Assembly (NCBI GenBank): GCA_023333565.1
Contig: JAJKFH010002792.1
Location: 1 to 64,000, forward strand
Length of the DNA stretch: 64,000 bases
Direction of reading: 5' to 3'
DNA from: Puffinus mauretanicus
Lineage: Eukaryota > Chordata > Aves > Procellariiformes > Procellariidae
Positions 1 through 12,300 of the stretch are shown piece by piece (position 1 is the first letter of the stretch; each line of letters opens with the position of its first letter). The notes beneath the pieces are model-generated. The model saw only the letters and a list, made by a program, of their open reading frames with translations. It made no database searches and had not been told where the DNA came from. A program made the position numbers and the translations under genes.

Positions 1-3000
1 AGATTATCTGAGATCAAGTGCTGATAACATTCTCTCTCCTCTTTATACCATTTACAATTTGATTAGTTGCTTCCCTTTTTCTGTGAGGTATATCTAATAT
101 TATCCTTTAGAATGAACACTCAACAATAGTTCTGAATCCATATCTCTCCCTTAGACACTGTCTTTCTTCTCTGACATGATGAAGTAGGAAAACCTGTAAC
201 CCACAAAATAAATTCTGGATTTGCCCTTTGGGGACTGCAGAATATCTTTACCAGGAAGTTTGAACAGGGACTGATATCTCAAATTTTTGCTCTTTAGAAA
301 TGTAACGGTGAGGATAACAATCTATGTGCACAATGCAACAAATATTATTTACACTCTGTGAATCTGTGTTTGGGCAAGTTTATCTGGGTCTGGGGATGCA
401 ATGATGAGAAGCATTATGCAGGGGATTACCGAAGATAAGATGTGCGTCTTTGCATAGGTCCTGGGCTAGGGTGCTTCACTAGGCTGCACTGCTCTGATTC
501 AGTCCCTGCTAACTGGGAAAAAACAGCCTTTCCATCTAGACAGAGTACAGAAGTTGCAGGAGGGAATTAGAAGCACCTTTGACATAAAGGTGGTTTTGTC
601 TGTGTTCACACTACAAAATGGGAAGTTGATCAGCTGAATTTCAGTGAAATTCATGAAGCAAAAACTGTGTCCCTAGGCCAGACACTGGCTGAAATTGGCC
701 CGTAACTTCGAAAGATTTTCTATGGGTAAGAGGACGAAAGCTTACAATGCAGTAAGAATACTGAATAAGGGAGCCCTTTTCCATTTAAGGGATCTGAAAT
801 CTTTTGAAAAGGATGGTTAAAATAGTAGTATTAATTTTCTTTGCTCAAATATGAGGAATATACTTGTTTCTGGGGTTCCTGGACTGTACATTAAGAACTT
901 CTTTTTGCACTCCTACAAAAGAGGAACAGCAATGATCCCCAGTGGTAGTAAAGTGATGAATATTTAGCTGGGCTGCCCAATTCTGGATAAAAAGTGCATC
1001 CAGACGTTCACTAATGTAATAAAGCTGGAGACTCTGAGGATTAAATGGAGTAGAAAGTCCGCAGGAAGTTTCTAAAAAAGAAAGGAATCATGGTATGTCC
1101 TTTATCAACAATATAAAGACAGGGTTTTTTTCTGCCCTGAGTTATCTTTTAAAAACATCTAGAAAAGAGCATCAGAGTACTAAGGTCTATTTTATGCACA
1201 TTTGCCCTGATTCTCAACCAGTCAGGTAGGAGTGTTGCTAGCCCAAGTCTTGCCTACTTAAACTTCGTTCATTGCTTCAACAGTAATACTTATGGGGATG
1301 GTATTTCCTTCCCTTCCCCTACAACCTTCTTAAACAAAGAAAATATATTCTTTGCTACCCGTAACAGCGCAGGGTTTTTCTTCTTCTTCTCTTCTGAGTG
1401 TATGCACCCCAGTGTAGTGCAGCTAAGTTAACCCATGAGTTACACGTAGGGCTTTTGCGTGTGACTAAGAGCCACATGGACACTCAGAGAAAGTGCAAAA
1501 CTGGAACAGATTTGGGGAAAGTAGATCAAACGGTGCCTATAGTTTCGAGATCTCTGAGGCTGAGGGTAGCAAGTGCATAGCCTAAAGCCCAAATTCCCAC
1601 AGAGATCATAACATTCATAAATTCAGAGTCTAATTTGACAGAAAATAAAATACAGGAACATGAAGGTACAAACATACATATTTTGTTACAGGGTTCCTTA
1701 AAGCTAGTTGTTGGTAAAAGAGGATTTCTACTATGAACACAGAACCCTATCTTTGGTCAGTCCTTTGCTAATGTAGCAACCCTTCGTTTCATCAAATGGG
1801 GGCTGTCTCCCCTGGAATTACTCTGACAAAGGGACCCCAGAATCTGGAAGATTATTATATTTCAATTTAAAGAAACTTAAAGCAAGGGTGACTGACTACG
1901 GATAGATGTCTCTGATAGTGTTAGGAAAAGCGAAAGAGTGTGAGAGAGCGTGCATGTGCGTGCAAGAGACCATTTCACTTTCTCATACAAGTAAAGTGAG
2001 GAGAATTGGGCCTATCCTTAAGTTTTGTGGTGAGTGGAGGCAAGGTCCCTGGTGTTGGGTTTGGACCTGCTTGCTCTCTTTCCTTTCTTCTTTTCTTCTA
2101 CTTCTCTCTCTCTGCTGTTGCTATGTGCAGACCCTATACTTACATTAAAAGCTTACATTGTTTCTTATGGAGCCTTTTGAGATTTACATGTGCTAATAAA
2201 AAGGGGCTCTTAAGCCAGAAGCTCTGTCTGGGGCAGTACCAGCAGAGAATGAAAGATTGCTGTTAGTCCTGGGCTGAGTCCGGGGAGCGGTAGATGGATT
2301 CTTCTCCTGGAAACAAAAAAGAGGTCCCAGGGAGCCGTTAGCTTGGAAATCCCACGCAGAGCAGGATCACCCGGTACTGGGAGTTGTCCACAGAAGGAGA
2401 CTACATTCTCATGCCTGGAAGGAGAATTGCATGATCATGCATTGCCACCCCACGGTCATCAAAGCGCTGTTGTGATCCCCGAGCTGGCACGGGAGTGTCC
2501 AATTGACACAGAAGCATTTGAGATTGACTGCCGATCGGGCCCGTCTGATCTTTGTTGCTAACAGCTCCTGCCCAACTCACCTTTAAGCACGGCTGGGCAA
2601 ACCTTCCTGTTTAGCCCTTGCAGCTTTGGATCTGCTTCAGCCAGCATGGCTGTGGGTCAGTGTATTTCAGCCATGGGCGCAAGCGGGGAGCTCTGCTTAA
2701 GCATGTTCTCATCAAGGCAAACTGACATCCTTTACAAGGCATTAGTTATCCCTACAGCTTTTTGGTCACAAGTTCAGGCACAAATCTATAAAGAGAACTT
2801 CTTGTTCACACGTCAGTGACTGACCATTGACTCAAGTCCTATTAAAAACAACTGCAGGAAGAAAAGAAAATCCTTTAAGACAACTGGCTTCTTTCTACTC
2901 TGGATTATTCCCACACAGAGTACAGTATAGGGCTGAATGAAGATGATAGATCTAAGGGGAAAAAAGGGTGGCTGGCAAAAGTTTAAGAAGTCATTATTTG

Positions 3001-4340
3001 ATTTTTTCACTAGATGCAGAAATAACCTTAATTATAGGCTGCTTCTGTCTTGTTAGCAGCTGGTTTATGGTAGTCCTACTCTTTAATATTTGTTTCACCC
3101 ATTACTGCGTCCCAGCAAAAATAATGACTGCTACATGGGCAGTATTTCTGAACAGTGAAACCTATGCTTGCAAATTAATGTTGCTTTGAGTTCAGCAGTC
3201 CTAGCCTTGATGGATCTTTCTTATTATTTTTTCAGTCTTGAGCACTGTTGTAAACACTAGAGTCAAAATTTACTAGACAAGTCATCAGTGATTCTCAAGG
3301 AAATTCAGACTCTGTCCTGGGTAACAGTAAGCAGGGCAAACCAAGTATGTTTGAAACTCTAGTCTCTGTTCATTTATTTTAGTGTGGGTCTGATCTAGTG
3401 GCTCTGCAAGCAGCAGAAAAAAGTTAGATTTTATATCATTAATATTTTATGCTACAAATGTCTATCATCTCTGCTGGTGTGGTACCTTAACATTTTTTTC
3501 CCCTTTCACAAATGGACTCTGGCTGTCTGAATACAATGGGTATTGGCAAATCACTGTTTGTCTGCTCTGAAGAAAATTACAACAGGATCAGCCAACCGTG
3601 GGTGGAAAAATTGCATGTTGACATGAAATTGAATGATATGCGAAAGAAGATGCTTTTTCAAAAGCATTCATATGGAAATATTAATTTAGACGTATTGACT
3701 GATAAACAGATCTCTTTAAATGTTATTTTCCCACAGCACTTATTCTTAACCTGTAGTTTTTGCTGAAGAAATAGTTAGCTGCAAATACCACTTTTTCACA
3801 AAGAGGAGAACATTATACAAATACTGTGCTGTCCTGCTTCATTAGTGGTCAAGATTTTTGCAAGTATAGTCTCTGGTTTGGATTTGTGTAAACATTGAAA
3901 TGGAAGGGGAGTCCAATGAGATTATGCAACTACTTGGAACAGAACAGCTCGCTCCTGCGCAGATGGAACTGAAGACTGAGGCTGGGTCAGTGCTTTTATG
4001 TCTCGATCCATTTTTTCTTTACCTAAAAACGAGGTAGAAACTTTTACTCATTTTGCATACAACAGGTACATTGTAAGCTACCAAATGCTCTTGATATACA
4101 TTTAGAGTTGCGATTTTGGTGGCACTTGAGATTACTATTGTCACTGTCTTTGCCTAATTTAAGCAGAGGCTGCTTTGCTCTATGTACATAGAATAATGTT
4201 GGCCTTAATGTACCCAGGGCTATACTAGTGATGGCTCTCTTGTCAAGACAAAGGATAACTACATTATAAAGCATACATGCTTTTTAATCTTTTTCTGCAA
4301 TCTCATTCACAGCCAGTGGTGAATGTGCTTTTAAGCAGTA
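1..4340. other. AT-rich DNA, no gene recognised
   Basis: Open frames here are all under 90 codons and lack recognisable domains. The stretch reads like intron or intergenic bird DNA. One internal patch, about 2280-2560, has more CpG and GC than its surroundings and carries a 72-codon open frame. Nothing in that frame is recognisable. No clear interspersed repeat was identified by eye, although very old repeats could be missed. Confidence 0.6.
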
Positions 4341-4344
4341 ATGA

Positions 4345-4548
4345 AAGAAGAAAGGGTAATTCCAGCAGATGGAGTGCAATACTCAAGCCATTATACCAAA
4401 TCACACCTAGAATATGGTATCCAGTTCAGATTATTTGCATTCAAAACAGACCTCTCAAAATCAGAAAAGTTGCATAAAATGATGATTAGACTAATCAGAG
4501 GTCTGAGGGGAAAATTGCATAAAGTTAAAGCAACAATTACGTAATAAA
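4345..4548 (+). mobile_element. Old CR1-like LINE relic (ORF2 C-terminal part)
   Basis: The frame translating 4341-4544 contains a degraded version of the segment that follows the reverse transcriptase core in CR1 LINEs. It has a 'SHLEYGIQF' stretch where young CR1 has '[10 protein letters not shown]'. After a lysine/leucine-rich spacer comes 'KMMIRLIRGLR' where young CR1 has '[10 protein letters not shown]'. Order and spacing match the intact copy at 18.47-19.22 kb in this window. The DNA around it is AT-rich and heavily mutated, with no trace of the distal 3' end. I infer an ancient dead fragment, in the plus orientation. The boundaries are approximate. An L2/L3-type element of the same clade is an alternative. 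Confidence 0.55.
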
Positions 4549-5904
4549 TAGCATGAGGCCACTGAGAATCGGGTTCCCCCCAAAATTCCTTCTGATTTAA
4601 TCCTGATAATTTCTGATCCTTTAATTTTTACTTTCATGTTCAGGCCTACTTTCCTATACAGACAAAGATGATATGATTAGATTGGTCTGTCAGTTCCCTG
4701 AAAACTTACAAACTGTTGTTATGTAGATTTCAGTTGGCCAAGGCGTGAAAAGAAATCAGGGAAAGAGCTCCAACAGATCTTGAGAAAATGGCTATGTGGA
4801 AAAGAAAAATTCATGTGTGTTGTCTACAGCAAAAGCTGCAGGGTAAGGTTTGCACACTGATCATCCTGCACGTGTACAGCTTGAAACCAGCATTGACATA
4901 TTCTTCATGTTTCACAACCGGCACTTAAGGGATATTACTCAGCTAAGGATATTACTTAGCGGTGGAAAGCAGCAGAGCAGGAGTGGGACTTGAAGGTATT
5001 GGGATATCTGCCTGGAGATCAGGGAATATGGGACAGAGATTGAAGGGAATGGAAGGTGCATAGTGACAGCGGACCCACACTCATGGGAAAAGAGAACACA
5101 TGCATTTTGCTACTCAAAAAAAAATCATCGCTCTTTGTTGAAGGTGCTGGGTAAGAAGACTGTATATCCACCAATCTTTCGAATTCTTAGTTTCCAAATA
5201 CTTGGTGGAGAAATTACTCTTCAATTACAATTTGCCTTCAAGATTTCTTTTTTTTTTTTTTTTTTAATCCTCAGCTTTACACAATTCTGCCAGGGAATCC
5301 TTCCATAAATCTTTTATTCTCTGTCTGACACCTTTATTTTAAGTCTCTCTAGGAATGTAGTAAAATTCTGAATTGAATTTAAGATTCTATTGCTGCATTA
5401 CTGCCTCTCTGCATACAGCTGGCTTGTACAGGAAGATTAAAATGTTATTTAATCCATATTCCAAAGAAGCTTTATTTTCAGCTTGTGGCAGAGGAAGGAA
5501 ACATTTTGTCAGTGAGTTCAAAATGAAGAATTATTTAAATATGTAAATACATCTGCAACAAATGCTGTGTAAATGGCAGGCATCACAGTAAATGAAGACC
5601 CACAGAAGACCTACAAGTTTTTACAATTTCTGCAATGTTTTTTGGGCATGTAAAATCTAACTCTAGCCTGTTAAAAAAAATTCTGTCTGCAGAAGTAAAG
5701 TTCATGAAGATGTCAGGAGATACAGCAAAATCTGGTACCAGGCGCCTATTTGAACACCCTTTTCCTGGTCCTTTGAGGGCAACCCAGGTGAATGACTGAG
5801 GAGAGAGTAGCATTATATGGGGTATATAGTACATGAGATTTGCCACAATAGATAAAACATAATGTTTTAGAATTTTTTAATCTTGGTATGCTGTGATCTT
5901 TAAT
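4549..5904. other. AT-rich DNA with a poly-T run, no gene recognised
   Basis: No supported gene. The only distinct feature is an uninterrupted T run of about 18 bases at 5248-5265. It could be the reversed tail of a minus-strand retroposed sequence, but nothing recognisable lies beside it. Confidence 0.6.
5248..5265. repeat. Poly-T homopolymer
   Basis: About 18 consecutive T bases, the longest homopolymer noticed in the first 9 kb. It is likely length-polymorphic. No retroposed gene could be recognised next to it. Confidence 0.9.
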
Positions 5905-5907
5905 AAC

Positions 5908-6182
5908 TTCTTGGACAGTGAGTTCCACAGTCTGATGACATAGTAAATGAAAAAGAACTCTTTTGATATAATTTTGCAGTTTGCTACAGTTAAATAGCCT
6001 AAAATATTCTCTTGGGTTACAAGGAGAGGGTAACTCAAAATTAAACCATCTTCCTCTTCCTATTCATTATTTTCCATACTTTGCTTTCCTCAAGTGTCCT
6101 TGTTCCACTCTTTTCCTAGAGCAAACACCCATTTCTCCTCCTAGTAGAGTTGTTCCAGGCTCTGGGAACTGGTGATGAGATC
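5908..6182 (-). mobile_element. Ancient CR1 LINE relic, antisense
   Basis: Read on the plus strand, this segment follows the reversed 3' portion of old amniote (turtle-like) CR1 elements in the expected order. First comes a 'gtgagttccacag' motif near 5919, then an A/T-rich block with 'tttgctac' near 5980. Next is a 'gagagggtaa' motif near 6023, then 'ccatact...' and a 'tctcctcctag...gttgttccagg' block near 6130-6160. These blocks correspond, in sense orientation, to the conserved C-terminal part of ORF2. Divergence is high with many indels and no frame survives. It is a dead copy in the minus orientation, much older than the CR1 at 18.47 kb. The boundaries are approximate. Confidence 0.65.
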
Positions 6183-7435
6183 CAAATGCAAGTAAGGGAA
6201 GTGTTAAGGCTGCAAATGGCCTCTGCAGAATGGGCTAACATGAGCCTTTTTCTCTCTGCTTTGTTTAGGTAATGAGACAGCACTGAAGATAAGATGCTGC
6301 TCAGTTTTTCCAAAATGGGAGAAGAAACTGAGAGATTGTTTGTGAGAGAAACAAGTCCATATCAGCCCCTCTAATCTTGATGGATTTTGCTCGCTTGGTC
6401 CTCTGGCTATGTAGAACTAGTATGCCGTATGTATTAAAATATTCATACACTGGGCGATAACCACCTTTCAGGACTGATGTGAGATTGACTCAGAAACATA
6501 CAGCTCTTGGGGCTTGGTTCATGTTTCCCTTGATGCTTGCTGTTAGCAACACTGCTCCCATTGATAAATTCTCAAAATAAACTTGTGAGCCAAGATTGCT
6601 TTTTCCTCTATGACTGATATTTTTTCACCCACAAACCTTGGTAATTTTACTTAATAGGTAAATTTTATTCATCCCCTCTAGTGCTAATTCTCTGTGAAGG
6701 AGAGGGAATGCATTATTTAGTCTGGTATATTTATCTTGCTAAAATTCATTCAGTATAAAATGTATGTCAAACAATGTGTCTTCTCAGATATCAGCATCAC
6801 TACATCTACTAATATAAATACTACCTGTTTTGCATAAAGGTAATAATAAATGACTACGCAATTAGCACTTACGCTCCTAAAAATCTGCTGATTACTTGGA
6901 AAAAAAAACCGAATCTCTATCTCTGCAGCTTAATTCAGATTAATTTTTTACTTCAAGTTTAGGAGTCTGTGACATGAACATTAATGTTAAGGTGTTAGCA
7001 AGGGTAAAAGAGGAGTTGAATATTTGTGGAAACAGCAGGAAATGTTTATACTATAATAATAGAGATGGGGAATGACTTTCAGAAGGAATATAAAACCAAA
7101 GTTACAAGGTGTAATTGTGTTGCTATGGTATGTATCTTCAATTCTCCTACATATGAGCACGCCAGGACTTTCTGCATCATTCTCTGAGGCAAGCCCTTGT
7201 GGGAGTCCCACTGAATCTACTCCTTTACAGCAGTTGGCTATGACCTGCAGCTACAGTTTCAGATTTGCACCTCTAGCAAAAGAAACTATCTTAACAATAC
7301 TAACTACCGCACAGCAAGACTCTCCTTTCATGCGTTTTCAAATTGCCAAGTAAGAAAATGTTTCCTGAAACATGGAAACATGAAAGGAGCTGTATATATA
7401 AGTTATACTAAGTTGTATGTTACAGGCAGAATGAA

Positions 7436-7804
7436 ATGAGACGACATTTTCATGTCTGCTTCCTACTTGCACCCCTAATTTTGTTGAGCTTTGTGGAAGC
7501 ATTAGGACTTACAAGGGTCAGAGGAGGACTCCTTTCAGGTTCTGAAAACCAAAGGGGAAAAATACACACAGTGCAGCAAAAGTACAGAACAAAAAAACCG
7601 GTCTGCAAGCTGAAACCGTCTCCTCGGCCCACATTGAACCCTTCACCAACCAAATTTTGCTGGACTCTTAGCTCTGTGCATGCATTATTAACTCATGTCC
7701 TCTGTGATTTTTTTCTTAGTGCTCTGTACAGAAGCCTTGACACGCATCCCATTGCTGATTTCATTGTAAAATGGAGAAATCTTGAATTTATCAAAAGGGT
7801 CTGA
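7436..7804 (+). CDS. Candidate small secreted-type ORF, unverified
   Basis: A 122-codon ORF with a true ATG and a purine (G) at -3. The first 22 or so residues look like a signal peptide: a basic n-region (MRRHFH), then a hydrophobic core (VCFLLAPLILLSFVEA), with small residues near position 22 suitable for cleavage. A lysine/arginine- and proline-rich stretch follows at residues 40-70, with two cysteines near residues 57 and 74. The C-terminal third reads like random AT-rich translation. An AG acceptor-like site (tgttacag) lies 10 bases upstream of the ATG. A minimal upstream ATG-AAA-TGA overlaps the start. I recognise no family. A 67-codon frame runs antisense. Chance is the leading explanation, because a short hydrophobic start is common in T-rich DNA. 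Confidence 0.15.
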   Translation: MRRHFHVCFLLAPLILLSFVEALGLTRVRGGLLSGSENQRGKIHTVQQKYRTKKPVCKLKPSPRPTLNPSPTKFCWTLSSVHALLTHVLCDFFLSALYRSLDTHPIADFIVKWRNLEFIKRV

Positions 7805-8210
7805 AACATGAGACAGAGAACATTTTAAATGTTCTGTATTAAAAATTCACATAGTTTCTCATGTATTGAATCATTTAAGCCTTCATGCTTTGTTCAGTGG
7901 TTTCAAACTAAAGGTATTGAAGGGCTGGGGTTATAATTCTGCTGCCTGGCCATTCTGCCACTAACTTTTGTCTCATTTTGTAATCACGTCTCCAGCTAAG
8001 GCTTTGGAATTTATAGAAGTGCCTCTTCAAGAAATTCCTGTTTAAAAAGCTTCATTTCTGGTTCAATAACAGCCTGTTGCAGATTTGTTCCCTCTTCAAT
8101 TCAGTCTCTGATTTCCCCTAAAAACAAAACATATTGCAAAATGAAATTGGAAAGAAAAATCAGCATGTAATTACTAATAGCAGGTATTCCCTGAATATCT
8201 ACATAACTAA

Positions 8211-8225
8211 AAAATAAATAAATAA
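8211..8225. repeat. Short (AAAT)n microsatellite
   Basis: A brief A-rich run containing about three AAAT units. It is simple sequence with no associated gene. Confidence 0.75.
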
Positions 8226-9321
8226 GAATGGGGGATTTTCTGCACTGTTTGCTGCTTTCACTCCTCCTTTAATTGTTTTTGATACTTTTTAATGTTCCTT
8301 CAGAAGTAATAGTTCTTAATTATTCTATGTTAGTGAAGTGATTAAAGTAAAGAATTATCAATTTCCAAATCTGACATTCCAGATTTACAGGTGCTTTGGA
8401 CCCAAAATATATTACATATTACATAGGTCTTTCATTTAACCTCCTCAATGTCATTTTACTGCTGATTAGCGCTACACTATCCTGTAGACTTTTCCTCTAA
8501 GACCAGTTGATTTTCTGATTCTGGAATAGTCAAACAGTCAAACTCTTACATGTTTCATTAGCATGAGGAAATTCGCTAGTCAGTGGCTACTGAAACACCA
8601 CTCCTCAAATTCAATCCTCATCCATTGATTTGCACAGATGCTAGTTCTTGGTTTTGATATGCATTACTTCTTGTGGGAAGATACCTGATGTGTGGATAGG
8701 TCTTCGCATGGTTTGGTGGTGTTTTTTTTCATTTAGAACTATCGTTTGGGATAAAATTCCTCCTGCCAGCTTTTCATTTTTTACACCCTACTGAATTGGT
8801 CCCAAAAATCCTGGATTGGTCAAGAGGTTCTATTCTCTTCATTTGACTTTTCAGACATGACAGAGAAAAATCTTTAAATGGCTTCAATTAGCAGCAAAAA
8901 ACCCTACAAACTATAACAACACTACTTCAACAAAAGCTAATCTTAGTTATGTTTACTTAGAGTCTCTTCTTCATTCTTTCCTTGCAATTGACCTTGATCA
9001 TTTTACCATTTTTCATTTGTTCACTCCTCTGGTATTTTTTTTTATCATAACTAGTATATTTTAATAGCCTAAGAGGACAAAGGGAGAGACTACTGCGTAT
9101 ACCTCAGGAAAACCAGAATGAGAGCTAATTTGTCTCAGAAATGGTACTCTACTTCTGCTGCATTTGTGCTTAAAGAATTTTTAGATGGTTGCTTTAAGTA
9201 ATTCTGGTCAGAGAAAACTTTCCTTACTCAGCAACACTTTCTAAGACAATGTTTAGTAACAGGTCTTCCAGAAGACTCTTACTGTGTTGGAGCACAAGTG
9301 ATATTGAGAGCACATGGCCAC

Positions 9322-9338
9322 AAAAAAAAAAAAAAAAA
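9322..9338. repeat. Poly-A homopolymer
   Basis: About 17 consecutive A bases, followed some 20 bases later by a run of nine or more T. There is no polyadenylation signal just upstream and no recognisable retroposed gene, so I treat it as simple sequence. The A-run and nearby T-run could pair as a short hairpin. Confidence 0.9.
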
Positions 9339-12300
9339 CACTTCATAAGGCCTGGCTTTTTTTTTTGGTCTTTTAGAACCAAAGTTGTTCCAGCTATGAT
9401 GTTGGATTATAACTGCCATGGTGAGCTACCACAAAGCCCATCAGCATTCTGGGAAAGGTGCTTTGGGCTCGTGCTTTAGATCTAATGAAGTTTACTCTTG
9501 CACTGTATTGCACCTTGCAGTTAATCCTACCAGGTAAGCATTGTTTCCATGATCTCTCTTTGATCGCACAACTGAGTCCCCTGAATATAGTCATGTTAGC
9601 TTGTTTTTGTTCTCAATTATGAGTTAAAACAGGCACAATACAAAAGAAAAATACAGACTCCTGCCTAACGTAAATCACTGAGAGTAAATTATGTACAAAA
9701 ACCCCACTGGGTTCTATAAACAGCAAATTAAAATGTACTATGTTACATTTAAACCCTAGTGCTATAGATACCATGTATGCAGATGGAGCCCATGCACACA
9801 TCAGAATGGTTTAGTTGTATTTTGCAGCAATGCCAGTTACTTTTCTGTGTCATGGAAAAACTGAGTTCTGCAGCAAATGGTACATTCACAGGGAGAATTT
9901 GCAACATCAGTATGAAACTCCCAGAGAGTCATTTGGAAAATATCCATTAGGAACCTTCTCTCTTGCATTTCTGTTGCTGCTAAAATATTCTTTTTCTGTT
10001 TAATACCATTATGGTTGTTTTCCAAATTCAAAAGACTGGCTATGGGACTTGTATATAATCCTCCTAATCTGAACAGCGATCCATCATTTTTGCTGCATAG
10101 AGACAGTAAAGATGGAAAGGCTAAGTATAAAATAATAATAAAAAAAAAAGTAGTACAGGTTTGGCAATCACAAACTGGGGCCTTAAACTAAAAAAGAGTC
10201 TTGCCTACTCCTAGTCCCCAGGGCTAAGTGTCATGGTCAGCAGGCTTTTCCTCTGGGAATCAATAATCTCACAGCTTCTTTCCCATCCTTCACTAGTCCT
10301 TTTCTGGCCAGTTGGCATCACAGTCAAGCCTTGTGAAGAGATGTGAGGTGCAAGATCCAAGTTCTTGGGTTATAACCCCATGGCCTCATTCCCCATGGCC
10401 AGTGATGACACTGGTTTTGCTGGAGGTACAGCATCAATAGCAACAACTTCCTCAACACAGTGGCAGCACCAGGGTACTTCTCTGGCTCACCTTTTCCAGG
10501 TCAATGCACATGGGTCTTCCCTTCACCAAAAAGACTTTTAAAACCTTTTCCCAAAACTGCCCTCACTGGGTTTTCTGTCCCTGTGCTGCAGGGGAGGTGT
10601 GCAGTCTCACACCGACCCCTGGGATGCTGCACATACAGTTTTACACATCTCGCACAACACCTACAGAAAGCTATCTCTACCACCATCCAAGACATACGAC
10701 ATCTGATCAGTGAGGGTCTAACAGAAACTGCTAAGGGGTCATTCACATCTGATTTTCAGAAGTTTTTTCACAAAGTGTTATATTGACTGCAAGAAAAGAA
10801 AATAGAATAATCTTCACGGCAAAACCACAACCCACCAGGAAACTGTTCACTCCGTGGCAAATAAGGCCAACTGTTTTTCTATTGTTTTTTGACATTCGTT
10901 CCTAGATTAGATGCCGGAAAGCTTAAGGAAGTTTAGATGATGCTAAGCTTTCCCCACCGTCACTCTGTGTGAAATTGTATAATCTGTTGCACTACATAGT
11001 GTAGCACAAGGCCAGGTTTCTGCTCTTCAGAGTTCAGCGCAACCCCTTATTTCCATCAATCCATCTGAACCATAAAGAATAAGCAGCTGTCCATCACCTG
11101 AAATACAACTATTATGTATTACAGCTCCATTTACATTTAATTTTAGAGTTTTATCATCAAGCCTAAGTCCTCTCTACAATAGTGCCTGTATTATTGCCTT
11201 TGCTGCAAAGAGATTTTTCAGCTGGGTCAGACAAACAATAGTTCATTTATGCTTCTGTGTTTGCTCACCATATACGATGGATTTGTTGGTGTAAATGCTA
11301 CACAAATGTATATAGCGCTCATCTGAAAACTTAGATCTGAACTCATGGATTATTTGTATTTCCATGGTGTAGAACGGTCTGACAACCTTTCAATTACAGA
11401 ATAAACTATTGGAGCATCTACCATCATTGCATGGCTCCTGTCCAGCCTTTTTTTGTCATTAGGACATTGGTACACATGTTATTGGCTGTTGTCTAAAATT
11501 AGAGGATTAGTGTACCCAGTCACCATTGCTCACTTGTGCTCATTGTGATGCCTGTAAACATCAGCCTTTCCTTACAGCCCCTGAGGTGCGGTGAGAAATG
11601 GAGGAACACACAGGTAAATCAGATAATCCGAAAGGATATAAAGAATCAGGAAAAAACTGTCCATACAGTTTTGTAAGATACCATATTCCATAAGAGGAGG
11701 CAGATAAGATTTTTTTGTCTGTTCAATCACAACTGACTGCCTGTATGCCTCTGAATGGCCGGGCCAGGGAGGAAGGCTGCCTGTTTCTCCCCTGGCTGCA
11801 GTGCACTGGGAGGGGTGAAAGCTTCGGCAGGGAGAATATTGTGCATTCCCTGAGTGCAACTGCACAAGTCCGAGAGAAGATCTCCCTCGGATCTCTGCTT
11901 GGCATGAGTTCAGCCACAGTTGCACACACCATGTTTTCTTCCTCGGTAAACCAGGTGAGAGTCTATTATCCTTTACCAAGTCCATCAAACAACGTAAGAC
12001 TACAAAAAACCTGTGATTTAATGGTCAATGCCTTTTCCTTCTTGTAGTACTGGACTTCACTTACAGGTTAGTCTAGCATTTCCCAACCCGTTTGGTTCCA
12101 AGTCACTTCATAGGGGTCTAATACAGACATGTCACAAACCCTTGAAGTGCTTCAGCTTGTGCTCTCCGCGCACAAGCTTTGCCAGTGCAGCTATCTGGGT
12201 GCATGGAAGTTATGGAGAGTTATGTTACAGCTTCTTTTGTCCTCTCTGCTATTCAGAGAGGCTCTTCTCCTAAACTGCTCAATCTTGCCTTGCCTGGAAG

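Noticed and set aside
9240..9340. Poly-A run suggesting a processed pseudogene or retrocopy
   Set aside because: There is no polyadenylation signal upstream, no recognisable gene body and no target duplication.
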